From positions 1-64,000 of the forward strand of contig NZ_JANUGQ010000017.1 in assembly GCF_024756275.1 (NCBI RefSeq): a stretch of 64,000 nt of DNA, in the 5' to 3' direction. A model generated the notes under the pieces. The model was not told where the DNA came from, searched no databases, and was given only the letters and a program-made list of their open reading frames with translations. The translations under genes were made by a program, and so were the position numbers. Origin of the DNA: Streptomyces pyxinae. Its GTDB lineage: Bacteria > Actinomycetota > Actinomycetes > Streptomycetales > Streptomycetaceae. Position 1 is the stretch's first letter; each line of letters starts with the position of its first letter. Shown here piece after piece: positions 1-8,220 of this stretch.

Positions 1-355
1 TGAAACAAAACGGGGCTCTTCATCACAGGGGCGGGCGGAACCGGCGCGAAAACGACGGGGGCAGAAAGGAGGAACGGGCGTAGCACGGCTTCGGGAAGGT
101 GCGGCCGGGGGGGGGGGGGGCGGGCGGGGGGGGCCCCGCCGCCCCCGCCCCGCCCCGACGCCGTTTCCCCCGCCCCGACGCCGTTTCCCCCGCCCCGACG
201 CTGTTTCCCCCGGCTCACGGCCGTTTCCCGGCCTGCCGCCGTTCTCCGCCCCATCGCCGTTTCCGGCCCCGCAGCCGTTCCCGGCTCACCGACCGGCCGT
301 GCTCCGTGCTCCCCTCCCCGCTCATTCCGCAGAGGCCCGTAGAGGTACGCAGACG
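1..355. repeat. Gene-free left edge with G14 run and 20-bp tandem repeats
   Basis: No gene is supported here. Positions 107-120 are a run of 14 G, followed after a short break by a run of 8 G (126-133). From 151 a 20-bp unit reading CGCCCCGACGCCGTTTCCCC is repeated: 151-170, 171-190 and 191-210 are nearly identical, and degenerate copies continue to about 285. The array lies in the presumed leader or promoter region of the beta-propeller gene starting at 356. A long open frame running antisense through it is a high-GC artefact. Confidence 0.8.
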
Positions 356-2281
356 ATGACCCAGCCCCCGCCGCCCCCGAACCAGCCGCCCCACCAGCCC
401 CCGGCCCAGCCGCCGCCCCCGCCCCCCGCCCAGCCGCCGGCGCCTCCCGCCCAGCCGCCGCAGGGCGGGTTCGGCGCCCCGCAGGACCCGCCGCCCGGTG
501 GCTTCGGCGCCCCCACCGCGCCTCCGGAGGACCCGGGTCCGGGCTACGGCTACCCGCAGGCGCCCCCGCCCCCGGGCGGTGCCGGTTACGGCTACCCGCA
601 CCCCGCCGCCCCCGGCCCGCAGGCCCCGTACGGTCAGCCGGGCCAGCAGCCGCCCTACGGCCAGCCGGGTCAGAACACCTACGGCCAGCAGCCCTACGGC
701 GGGCCCGCCCCGCAGCAGCCGTACGGCGGGCAGCCCCCCGGCCACGGCCCCGGCGGGTACGGCTACGGCCACCCGACCGCGCCCGTCCCGGCGGCCGGAC
801 CCCAGGGGAGCGGCGGCAAGAAGCTCTCCACCCAGATGCAGATCGTCATCGCGGCCGCCGTCGCCGTGGTGCTGATCGTCGGCGCCGGCGTCTGGTACGC
901 CGACTCCGGTGACTCCGGCAACCGCGCCGAAGCCACGGGCTCGGCCGGCACCACCGGCGGCGCGGACGGCTCCACGGGCGGTGGCGGTTCGGCGAAGGAC
1001 GGCCCGGGCCAGGAGAAGGCGCCCGACGACACCGCGGCGAAGATCGGCGTGCAGCTGCCGCCGCCCCCGATCACCGACCTCACCGGGGTGATGGGCTCCT
1101 GGCTCACCGAGAAGGCGTATGTGAAGCCGAGCGTCGACTCGGTGGTCGCCTACGACCGGGACAAGGGCACCCCGCTCTGGACCCTGACGCTCCCCGGCCA
1201 GGTCTGCGCCGCCTCCCGGCACGTCAGGGACGGCAGGACGGCCATCGCCTTCGAGGCCACCAAGCGGGTGCCGCCGAAGAACTACCAGCCCTGCACGGAG
1301 GTCGGCGCCATCGACCTCGCCACCGGCAAGCTGCTCTGGAGCAAGTCGGTGAGCGGCGGCACCGGGGGCGACGAGAAGGTCCGGTTCGACGAGGTGACCG
1401 TCGGCGCGTCCACCGTCGCGGCGGGCGGCACCAAGGGCGGCGCGGCCTGGGACCTGGCCACCGGCAAGGAGCACTGGCGGCCGCAGGTCAACGCCGAGTC
1501 CTGCTACGACATGGGCTACGGCGGCGGCGAGGCCCTGGTGGCCGCCCGCAAGTGCGGCCCGTACGGCAGTCAGTACGTGGTCGTCCAGAACCTCGACCCG
1601 GTCTCGGGCGCCCCGCTCTCCTCGTACAAGATGCCCGCCGGTGTGGAGTACGCGGGCGTGGTCTCCACCAAGCCGCTGGTGGTCGCCGCCGATGTGGGTG
1701 ACACCGCCGGGGACGGCTCCAGCATCTCGGACTTCTTCTCCATCGACGAGAAGACCGGAAAGCTGAAGGCGAAGATCGCGGCCGACGCGGACCGCTATGA
1801 CGCCGAGTGCGGTTCCACCGAGGTGGAGGAGTGCAACCGGGTGGTCGTCGGCAACGGCCGGCTCTATCTGCCGACCGAGCGGCACGAGGGCGGCGGCGAG
1901 TACGGCGACACCAACGAGATCGTCTCCTTCGACCTCACCACCGGCAAGCCCACCACCGACAAGGCGGAGGCGGGCGACCGCTACTCGATGTTCCCGCTGC
2001 GGATGGACGGCGGCAATGTCATCGCGTACAAGATGGCCCCCTACGACAAGGGCGGACAGGTCGTCAGCATCGACGGCGGCACCTTCAAGCAGACCCTGCT
2101 GATGGAGAACGCGTCCGACGAGGCGTCCCGGAACGCGGAGCGGAGCTTCTCCCTGGAGGACGCCGAGATCCGCTACGGCGACGGACGGCTGTTCATCTCC
2201 AAGAGCCTGCTCTCCAGGCCGAGTCCCGTCGCGGACAGCAGCCGTAAGGTCTACATGGCGCTCGGGTACACCACCCACTGA
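356..2281 (+). CDS. Membrane-anchored PQQ-like beta-propeller protein
   Basis: This 641-residue protein has three parts. Residues 1 to about 155 are disordered and rich in Pro, Gln, Gly and Tyr (repeated PYGQPGQ-like units). A single membrane segment follows at about 160-182 (MQIVIAAAVAVVLIVGAGVW). After a Gly/Ser/Thr linker, an extracellular domain carries repeated blade-like motifs such as YDRDKGTPLWTLTL, IDLATGKLLWSKSV and WDLATGKEHWRP. Those blades are typical of PQQ/BamB-like propellers, common and functionally uncharacterised in streptomycetes. The in-frame start 57 bases upstream would add a Leu/Pro/Arg-rich stretch, so ATG 356 (MTQPPPPP) is preferred. The topology suggests a sensor or scaffold outside the membrane; no catalytic role is claimed. 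Confidence 0.85.
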   Translation: MTQPPPPPNQPPHQPPAQPPPPPPAQPPAPPAQPPQGGFGAPQDPPPGGFGAPTAPPEDPGPGYGYPQAPPPPGGAGYGYPHPAAPGPQAPYGQPGQQPPYGQPGQNTYGQQPYGGPAPQQPYGGQPPGHGPGGYGYGHPTAPVPAAGPQGSGGKKLSTQMQIVIAAAVAVVLIVGAGVWYADSGDSGNRAEATGSAGTTGGADGSTGGGGSAKDGPGQEKAPDDTAAKIGVQLPPPPITDLTGVMGSWLTEKAYVKPSVDSVVAYDRDKGTPLWTLTLPGQVCAASRHVRDGRTAIAFEATKRVPPKNYQPCTEVGAIDLATGKLLWSKSVSGGTGGDEKVRFDEVTVGASTVAAGGTKGGAAWDLATGKEHWRPQVNAESCYDMGYGGGEALVAARKCGPYGSQYVVVQNLDPVSGAPLSSYKMPAGVEYAGVVSTKPLVVAADVGDTAGDGSSISDFFSIDEKTGKLKAKIAADADRYDAECGSTEVEECNRVVVGNGRLYLPTERHEGGGEYGDTNEIVSFDLTTGKPTTDKAEAGDRYSMFPLRMDGGNVIAYKMAPYDKGGQVVSIDGGTFKQTLLMENASDEASRNAERSFSLEDAEIRYGDGRLFISKSLLSRPSPVADSSRKVYMALGYTTH

Positions 2282-2308
2282 GCCCGTCGTCCGGTCCCTT
2301 TCCGCCGT

Positions 2309-2344
2309 CCGGCCCGGCACACCGACCCCGGTGTGCCGGGCCGG
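2309..2344. terminator. Perfect 16-bp hairpin after the beta-propeller gene
   Basis: Left arm 2309-2324 and right arm 2329-2344 pair perfectly around a 4-base loop; the core is GGCCCGGCACACCG / CGGTGTGCCGGGCC. It begins 28 bases after the stop codon. There is no U tract, as is usual for streptomycete terminators. The rest of the gap to 2607 shows no gene. Confidence 0.8.
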
Positions 2345-2607
2345 CGCCGTTCCGGGCGGACCGCGGCCGGCCGTCTCTCCGCCCCCCGACCCCTCCCCCC
2401 CCGTCCCTCGTCCTCTCTCCGGCCGGGAAATCGCACCGGGGAGGGAACCGAATTCGACAATCCGGGGGGTATCTGTCAGGTAACCGGTCCATGACGTCGA
2501 ACAAGCGTGTAGCTTGCCGGGGCGAACCGGGCCGGGGGCGGCGGTTCGCGGGGGCCGAGGGGCTCCGGGGCGCTCCGGGCCCAGGGGAGTGGGGGAGGCA
2601 ACGGCGC

Positions 2608-3285
2608 ATGGGCGTGCGGCTGATGGTGGTCGACGATCACCGATTGCTCGCCGAGGCACTGGCCTCGGCGCTGAAGCTGCGCGGGCACCGGGTGCTCGCC
2701 GCCGCCGCGCCGGTGGCCGGGGCGGCCGAGCTGGTGGTGCAGCGGGCACCCGAGGTGTGCCTGCTGGGCACCGCCGCGCCCGCCGAACCGGGTGCCTTCG
2801 ATCCCGTCGTACGGATCAAGCGGGAGCGGCCCCAGGTGGCGGTGGTGGTGCTCGGGCCGGTGCCCAGTCCGCGCGGCATCGCGGCGGCCTTCGCGGCCGG
2901 CGCCTCCGGCTATGTGCGCCACGACGAGCGCATCGAGGGTGTCGAACGCGCCATGGTCAAGGCCCGAGCGGGTGAAGCCGCGGTGGCCCCGCAGCTGCTC
3001 CAGGGTGCCTTCGACGAGCTGCTCAACCCGCCCGTCCAGCCCGACGACGAGGGCCGCCGGCTGCTGCGGATGCTCACCCCGCGCGAGGCGGAGGTGCTGG
3101 TGCGGGTGGCCGAGGGAGAGGGCACCCGGGGCATCGCCGCCGGGATGGGGATCGCCCCCAGCACCGCCCGCACCCATGTGCAGCGGGTGCTGATGAAGCT
3201 GGGCGTCGGCTCCCGGCTGGAGGCGGCCGCCCTCGCCGCCCGCACCGGACTGCTGGACCGTACCGGGGGGCCGGGCAGGCGGTAG
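2608..3285 (+). CDS. LuxR/NarL-family regulator with degenerate receiver domain
   Basis: The protein has 225 residues. ATG 2608 is preceded by GGGGGAGG at 2591-2598, which fixes the start over an in-frame upstream ATG. The N-terminal domain begins MGVRLMVVDDHRLLAEAL, so the acidic pocket of a receiver is present. At the strand-3 phosphoacceptor position, however, the sequence is CLLG(54)TAAP, a glycine instead of aspartate. The switch Thr/Ser (VVVLGP) and conserved Lys (GYVRHD) are also not canonical. The C-terminal LuxR helix-turn-helix at about 156-215 (LTPREAEVLVRVAEGEG..TARTHVQRVLMKLGV) looks intact. Phosphorylation-independent control is therefore inferred. There is no sensor kinase next to it. 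It lies 146 bases upstream of galT on the same strand. Confidence 0.85.
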   Translation: MGVRLMVVDDHRLLAEALASALKLRGHRVLAAAAPVAGAAELVVQRAPEVCLLGTAAPAEPGAFDPVVRIKRERPQVAVVVLGPVPSPRGIAAAFAAGASGYVRHDERIEGVERAMVKARAGEAAVAPQLLQGAFDELLNPPVQPDDEGRRLLRMLTPREAEVLVRVAEGEGTRGIAAGMGIAPSTARTHVQRVLMKLGVGSRLEAAALAARTGLLDRTGGPGRR

Positions 3286-3350
3286 GGCCGTACCGATGTC
3301 GAGCCGGCCCGCGAGCGGGTGGCCGACCACCGCCGGACCCACCCTGTCGA

Positions 3351-3380
3351 TGTTTGATTCTGATTGTTTACTCGTGTTTA
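3351..3380 (+). promoter_or_regulatory. AT-rich gal promoter/operator with TGTTT(A/G) hexamers
   Basis: In an otherwise GC-rich region, this stretch has TGTTTG at 3351, TGTTTA at 3365 and TGTTTA at 3375, spaced 14 and 10 bases. It sits 50-80 bases upstream of galT. Streptomycete gal operons are known to have promoter-proximal direct hexamers where a repressor acts. The exact operator here is inferred from position and repetition. Confidence 0.5.
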
Positions 3381-3431
3381 TGTTGGGGAGTGTTGCCGGG
3401 GTGTGCTGAGGAGCGGAAGCTGAGGTAGGGC

Positions 3432-4556
3432 GTGCGCAAGACATCGGTCCGGCTGGCCGACGGCCGGGAGCTGATCTACTACGACGCGGACGCCGTCAGG
3501 GACGGCGTCACGAGCGGCGACGCGGGCGGCGTCAGGGACGGCGTCACGGGTGGTGCCACGGACAGGGCCACCGGGGGCTCCCGCCGGGACGTCCCCGACA
3601 CCCGGCCGCTCGATCCGGTGGCCACCGGCTCCGAGATCCGCCGGGACCCGCTGCTCGGGGAGTACGTCGCCGTCGCCTCGCACCGCCAGGGCCGTACGTA
3701 CCACCCGCCGGCCGACGCCTGTCCGCTCTGCCCCTCGCGGGAGGGTCGGCCCAGTGAGATCCCGGCCGGCGACTACGACGTGGTGGTCTTCGAGAACCGC
3801 TTCCCCTCGCTCGCCGGTGACACCGGGCGCTGCGAGGTGGTCTGCTTCACCGCCGACCACGACGCCTCCTTCGCGGACCTCACCGAGGAGCGGGCCGCCC
3901 TGGTCCTGGAGGCGTGGACCGACCGCAGCGCCGAGCTGGCGAGGCTGCCGGAGGTGGCGCAGGTCTTCTGCTTCGAGAACCGGGGCGCCGAGATCGGTGT
4001 CACCCTGGGCCATCCGCACGGCCAGATCTACGCGTACCCCTTCGTCACCCCCCGGACCGAGGCGATGTGCCGGTCCGCCGCCGCCCACCGGGCGCGCACC
4101 GGCGGGAACCTCTTCGACGAGGTGGTGGCCCGGGAGCGGAAGGAGGCCGAACGGGTGGTTCTGGAGACCGACGAGTGGATCGCCTTCGTGCCGTACGCCG
4201 CCCACTGGCCGTACGAGGTGCATCTGCACCCCCGCCGCCGGGTGCCCGACCTGCCGGCCCTGGACCGCGCCGCCCGCGCCGAATTCCCGCGCGTCTACCT
4301 GGAGTTGCTGCGCCGCTTCGACCGGATCTTCGGTCCGGACCAGCCTCCCACCCCGTACATCGCCGGCTGGCACCAGGCCCCGCTGCGGGACCCGGAGCGC
4401 GAGGAGTTCGGACTCCATCTGGAACTTTTCACCGTCCGCCGTACGTCGGGCAAGCTGAAGTTCCTCGCGGGCTCCGAGTCCGGGATGGGCGTCTTCATCA
4501 ACGACGTACCGCCGGAGGCCGCGGCCCGGCGACTGCGAGAGGTGGCAAGCGCATGA
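3432..4556 (+). CDS. galT: Galactose-1-phosphate uridylyltransferase
   Basis: A 374-residue cytoplasmic Leloir-pathway enzyme that exchanges UMP between UDP-glucose and galactose-1-phosphate. The active-site HIT motif is H194-P-H196-G-Q198 (LGHPHGQIYAYPF). A zinc-binding pair C97/C100 (CPLCPSR) is present, and HWPYEVHLHP appears in the C-terminal half. The GTG start (MRKTSVRLADGRELIYY) fits family N-termini. An in-frame direct repeat of GTCAGGGACGGCGTCACG (3495-3512 and 3531-3548, period 36) adds a Gly/Asp/Thr-rich stretch of roughly 25-30 residues between the N-terminal strand and the RRDPLLGEYV motif. The stop overlaps the galE start as ATGA, indicating translational coupling. Confidence 0.96.
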   Translation: MRKTSVRLADGRELIYYDADAVRDGVTSGDAGGVRDGVTGGATDRATGGSRRDVPDTRPLDPVATGSEIRRDPLLGEYVAVASHRQGRTYHPPADACPLCPSREGRPSEIPAGDYDVVVFENRFPSLAGDTGRCEVVCFTADHDASFADLTEERAALVLEAWTDRSAELARLPEVAQVFCFENRGAEIGVTLGHPHGQIYAYPFVTPRTEAMCRSAAAHRARTGGNLFDEVVARERKEAERVVLETDEWIAFVPYAAHWPYEVHLHPRRRVPDLPALDRAARAEFPRVYLELLRRFDRIFGPDQPPTPYIAGWHQAPLRDPEREEFGLHLELFTVRRTSGKLKFLAGSESGMGVFINDVPPEAAARRLREVASA

Positions 4557-5596
4557 GGTACCTGGTGACCGGCGGGGCCGGCTATGTCGGCGGGGTGGTG
4601 GCCGCCCGGCTGCTGGCCGAGGGACACACGGTGACCGTGCTGGACGACCTCTCCACCGGCTTCCGGGAAGGGGTGCCGGAGGGTGCCGCCTTCATCGAGG
4701 GCCGGGTGCAGGACGCCGCCCGCCATCTGGACCCGTCCTATGACGCGGTGCTGCACTTCGCCGCGTACTCCCAGGTCGGGGAGTCGGTCGCGGACCCGGA
4801 GAAGTACTGGACCAACAATGTCGGCGGCACCCTCGACCTGCTCGCCGCGATGCGCGGGGCAGGGGTGCGCAGGCTGGTCTTCTCGTCCACCGCGGCCACC
4901 TACGGGGAGCCCGTCTCCGAGCGGATCACCGAGACCGACCCCACCGCGCCCACCAGCCCCTACGGCGCCACCAAGCTGGCCGTGGACCACATGATCGCGG
5001 GCGAGGCGGCCGCGCACGGACTGGCCGCCGTCTCGCTCCGGTACTTCAATGTGGCGGGCGCGTACGGGAGTTGCGGTGAGCGGCACGACCCGGAGTCCCA
5101 TCTGATCCCGCTGGTCCTCCAGGTCGCCCTCGGCACCCGGGAGTCCATCTCCGTCTACGGCGACGACTACCCGACCCCGGACGGCACCTGCGTCCGCGAC
5201 TACATCCATGTCGCGGACCTCGCCGACGCCCATCTGCTGGCCCTGAGGGCCCTGGAGGGCGGCGAGGTGCCGGCCGGCGAGCATCTGATCTGCAACCTGG
5301 GCAACGGCAACGGCTTCTCGGTCCGCGAGGTCGTGGAGACGGTCCGCGCGGTCACCGGTCACCCGGTCCCCGAGGCGGTCGCCGCCCGCCGCCCCGGCGA
5401 CCCGGCGGTACTGGTCGCCTCCGCCGACCGGGCCCGCGCCCGGCTCGGCTGGAAGCCCACCCGGCCGGAGCTGGCCGGAATCGTGGCGGATGCCTGGGAG
5501 TTCGCCCGCGCCCGGGCCGCCGGGGCCGCGACCCGGGACGTCGCGGGGGCGGACGGCGGGGCCGCCGACCGGGCCGCCGGAGGGGCGGACGCATGA
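4553..5596 (+). CDS. galE: UDP-glucose 4-epimerase
   Basis: A 347-residue short-chain dehydrogenase/reductase-fold epimerase that interconverts UDP-galactose and UDP-glucose with bound NAD. The Rossmann motif is T6-G-G-A-G-Y-V-G13, the NAD-binding Asp lies in VLDDLSTG, and the catalytic Y137xxxK141 is in SPYGATK, preceded by FSSTAATYG. ATG 4553 overlaps the galT stop. The last 30 or so residues are an Ala/Gly/Asp-rich tail (RARAAGAATRDVAGADGGAA) beyond the fold, probably a low-complexity extension. Its stop overlaps the galK start (ATGA). Confidence 0.96.
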   Translation: MRYLVTGGAGYVGGVVAARLLAEGHTVTVLDDLSTGFREGVPEGAAFIEGRVQDAARHLDPSYDAVLHFAAYSQVGESVADPEKYWTNNVGGTLDLLAAMRGAGVRRLVFSSTAATYGEPVSERITETDPTAPTSPYGATKLAVDHMIAGEAAAHGLAAVSLRYFNVAGAYGSCGERHDPESHLIPLVLQVALGTRESISVYGDDYPTPDGTCVRDYIHVADLADAHLLALRALEGGEVPAGEHLICNLGNGNGFSVREVVETVRAVTGHPVPEAVAARRPGDPAVLVASADRARARLGWKPTRPELAGIVADAWEFARARAAGAATRDVAGADGGAADRAAGGADA

Positions 5597-6924
5597 GCGG
5601 TACGGGCGCGGCGGCGGCACACCGGGGCGCGATCCCGGGTACGGACCCGGCCGCACCGCCGCCGGCCGCCGCTTCCGCCGCCGAACCGGCTGAGCCGCCG
5701 GCCGCCGAGGAGCGGGCGGAAGCGGTGGCGGCCCGGTTCCGGGAGCTGTACGGCGCCGCGCCCGAGGGAGTGTGGGCGGCGCCCGGCCGGGTCAACCTCA
5801 TCGGTGAACACACCGACTACAACGAGGGGTTCGTCCTTCCGCTGGCCCTCCCGCACACCGTGGTGGCGGCCGTCTCCCGGCGCACCGACGGCCGGCTGCG
5901 CCTCCACTCCGCCGACACCGCCGACACGGACGGCACCGACGACACCGCCGACACCGCCGGCACCGCCGGCACGGACGGCGACGGGGTGCGGGAGACGACC
6001 GTCGCGGAGCTGGCGCCGCCCGGCGGCGGGCTCGGCTGGGCCGCCTATCCGGCCGGGGTCGTCTGGGCGCTGCGCGAGGCGGGCCACCCCGTGGCCGGTG
6101 GCGCCGACATCCATCTGGCGTCCACCGTGCCGACCGGCGCCGGGCTCTCCTCCTCGGCCGCGCTGGAGGTGGTCACCGCGCTGGCCCTGGACGAGCTCCA
6201 CGGCCTGGACCTCGGGCGGAAGCGGCTGGCGCTGCTGGCCCAGCGCGCCGAGAACGACTTCGTGGGCGTCCCCTGCGGGGTGATGGACCAGATGGCCTCC
6301 GCCCGCGCCACCGAGGGCCACGCCCTCCACCTGGACACCCGCGACCTCGGCGTCCGGCAGATCCCGTTCGACGCGGCGGCGCACGGGCTGCGGCTGCTGA
6401 TCGTGGACACCCGGGTACGGCACGCCCTCGGTGACGGCGCCTATGCCGACCGGCGCGCGGCGTGCGAGCGGGGCGCGCGGGAGCTGGGGGTGCGCACACT
6501 CCGCGAGGTGGCGTACGAGGGGCTCGCGGAGGCACTGGACCGGCTGGCCGATGCCACCGTGCGCTCCTGCGTCCGCCATGTGGTGTCGGACAACGAGCGG
6601 GTGCGGCGGGTGGCCGCGCTGCTGACGGCCGGCGACATCCGGGCGGTGGGCCCGGTGCTGACCGAGGGGCACGCCTCGCTCCGGGACGACCTCCGGGTCT
6701 CCTGCCCCGAACTGGACCTCGCCGTGACGGCCGCGACCGGCGCCGGGGCGCTGGGCGCCCGGATGACCGGCGGCGGCTTCGGCGGCTCGGCGGTGGTCCT
6801 GGTGGCGGAGGCGGACGCGGACCGGGTGGCGGCGGCGGTGACGGAGGCGTTCGCGTCCGCCGGACACACCGCGCCCCGGATCTTCCCCGCCGTACCCTCG
6901 CCGGGCGCCCGCCGCCTGGTCTGA
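5593..6924 (+). CDS. galK: Galactokinase
   Basis: A 443-residue GHMP kinase that phosphorylates galactose with ATP, the first committed step of the pathway. The galactokinase signature GRVNLIGEHTDY is at 65-76, the ATP-binding GLSSSAALE motif at about 184-192, and the C-terminal TGGGFGGSAVVL motif is intact. It is longer than most family members for two reasons: a 40-residue Ala/Pro-rich N-terminal extension, and an in-frame low-complexity insert at about nt 5911-5990 encoding repeated ADT/GTD units. Both are presumably tolerated loops. ATG 5593 overlaps the galE stop, and the gene is third in the operon. Confidence 0.95.
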   Translation: MSGTGAAAAHRGAIPGTDPAAPPPAAASAAEPAEPPAAEERAEAVAARFRELYGAAPEGVWAAPGRVNLIGEHTDYNEGFVLPLALPHTVVAAVSRRTDGRLRLHSADTADTDGTDDTADTAGTAGTDGDGVRETTVAELAPPGGGLGWAAYPAGVVWALREAGHPVAGGADIHLASTVPTGAGLSSSAALEVVTALALDELHGLDLGRKRLALLAQRAENDFVGVPCGVMDQMASARATEGHALHLDTRDLGVRQIPFDAAAHGLRLLIVDTRVRHALGDGAYADRRAACERGARELGVRTLREVAYEGLAEALDRLADATVRSCVRHVVSDNERVRRVAALLTAGDIRAVGPVLTEGHASLRDDLRVSCPELDLAVTAATGAGALGARMTGGGFGGSAVVLVAEADADRVAAAVTEAFASAGHTAPRIFPAVPSPGARRLV

Positions 6925-6951
6925 CGGCTGGCCTGACGGCTGGTCTGACGG
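6916..6951. repeat. 12-bp x3 tandem repeat containing the galK stop codon
   Basis: CTGGTCTGACGG (6916-6927), CTGGCCTGACGG (6928-6939) and CTGGTCTGACGG (6940-6951) are tandem copies. The galK TGA (6922-6924) lies in the first unit, and because 12 is a multiple of three the TGA recurs in frame. From here to 7257 (about 300 bp) the DNA is GC-rich with no gene or clear signal. Confidence 0.9.
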
Positions 6952-7257
6952 CGCCCGGCGGCTGCCCGGTCCGACCCGGTGCGTCCCGGTCCGGCCCGGC
7001 GCGCGTACCGCTGCCGCCCGGTGGTACGGGGCGGGTCCCGGGCCGAGTTCCGGCGTTCGGGTCCCCGCGCGGGGCGCCCGGCCGTACCCTGGGCACGGCG
7101 CCGGTGGGGGCCGGTGCCGATCAGGGGGCGAGACAGCCGGGTACGACGTACGGCGCGGGGGCGGCACTCCCGCCCGGCGGCGGCCGCGGGGGACCGTGGC
7201 CCCGGCACCGGCGCCGTACCCGCCGCCGCTCCGCTTCCTTGACCCTTGGGAGTGTCC

Positions 7258-8220
7258 GTGGTCCGTATCCGGGTTCTGGTGGTGGACGACCACCGCATCT
7301 TCGCCGAGTCGCTCGCCGCCGCACTGGCCGCCGAGCCCGATGTGGAGGTGACGGCGGCCGGCAGCGGTCCGGCCGCGCTGCGCTGTCTGGAGCGGGCCGC
7401 CGCCGAGGGCCGCCGGGTGGACGTCCTGCTGGTCGACGCCGACCTGGGCGCCGCCGCGCCCGGCGCCATACCCGGGACCGCCGGTGTCCCCGGCGCCACC
7501 ACCGGTACGGCTCCGGGCGCCGGGGACGGCATCGCGCTGGTCGCCGCCGTCCGGGAGGTCCGGCCCGAGGTGCGCCCGGTGGTGCTGGCCGCCCGGGACG
7601 ACTGCCGGCGGGCGGCGGTGGCGCTCGGTGCCGGAGCGTGCGGCTGGGTGGCGAAGGACAGCTCGCTCCAGCGGCTGCTGGCGGTGATCCGGGGCGTGCT
7701 GCGCGACGAGACCCATCTGCCGCCCGCCCTGCTGACCGGGGTGCTGCGGGAGTTGACGGCCGCCCGGAACCGGCGCACCGAGAGCGAGGTGCTGGTCGAG
7801 TCGCTGACCCCGCGCGAACGGGAGGTGCTGGGCTGCATGGTGGCCGGGCTCGGCCGCAAGGCGGTGGCCGAGCGGCTCTATCTCTCCCCGCACACCGTGC
7901 GGACCCATATGCAGAACGTGCTGGGCAAGCTGGGCGTGCACTCCACCCTGGCGGCGGTGGCACTGGCCCGGCGGGCCGGCGTGGGCCCCGCACCGGCCGT
8001 CGCTCCGGCACCGGCCGCCGCTCCCGCCACGAGCGCGGCTTCCGTCACGAGCGCCGCCGTCCCGGCTCCCGCCGCGTCCGCCGGCCCGGTCCCGGCCACC
8101 ACGGGCCGTGACGCCACGGCCGGCTCTCCGGCCGCCGCCGCTCCGGTCCGGTCCGCCGCCCGGTCCGCCGTTCCCGCGTTAGCCGGGGACGTTGTCGAAC
8201 GGGGCGGTCAGCCGGCGTAG
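7258..8220 (+). CDS. LuxR/NarL-family response regulator with TTA codon and Ala/Pro tail
   Basis: The protein has 320 residues from GTG 7258, which has GGGAG at 7248-7252. GTG 7252 and TTG 7246 are in-frame alternatives. The receiver begins MVRIRVLVVDDHRIFAESL, with phosphoacceptor D60 (LLVD60ADLG) and conserved K133 (WVAKDSS), so unlike the regulator at 2608 it appears phosphorylatable. A 25-residue Gly/Ala/Thr/Pro insert follows D60. The LuxR helix-turn-helix is at about 183-245 (LTPREREVLGCMVAGLGRKAVAERLYLSPHTVRTHMQNVLGKLGV). About 75 Ala/Pro/Ser-rich residues then extend to the end and overlap the convergent marR by 42 bp. Codon 308 is TTA (8179-8181), so full-length translation may depend on the bldA tRNA. 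No cognate kinase is adjacent. Confidence 0.88.
   Translation: MVRIRVLVVDDHRIFAESLAAALAAEPDVEVTAAGSGPAALRCLERAAAEGRRVDVLLVDADLGAAAPGAIPGTAGVPGATTGTAPGAGDGIALVAAVREVRPEVRPVVLAARDDCRRAAVALGAGACGWVAKDSSLQRLLAVIRGVLRDETHLPPALLTGVLRELTAARNRRTESEVLVESLTPREREVLGCMVAGLGRKAVAERLYLSPHTVRTHMQNVLGKLGVHSTLAAVALARRAGVGPAPAVAPAPAAAPATSAASVTSAAVPAPAASAGPVPATTGRDATAGSPAAAAPVRSAARSAVPALAGDVVERGGQPA

Noticed and set aside
215..2749. 844-codon minus-strand frame over the beta-propeller gene
   Set aside because: Antisense shadow with composition-biased translation, overlapping a well-supported plus-strand gene.
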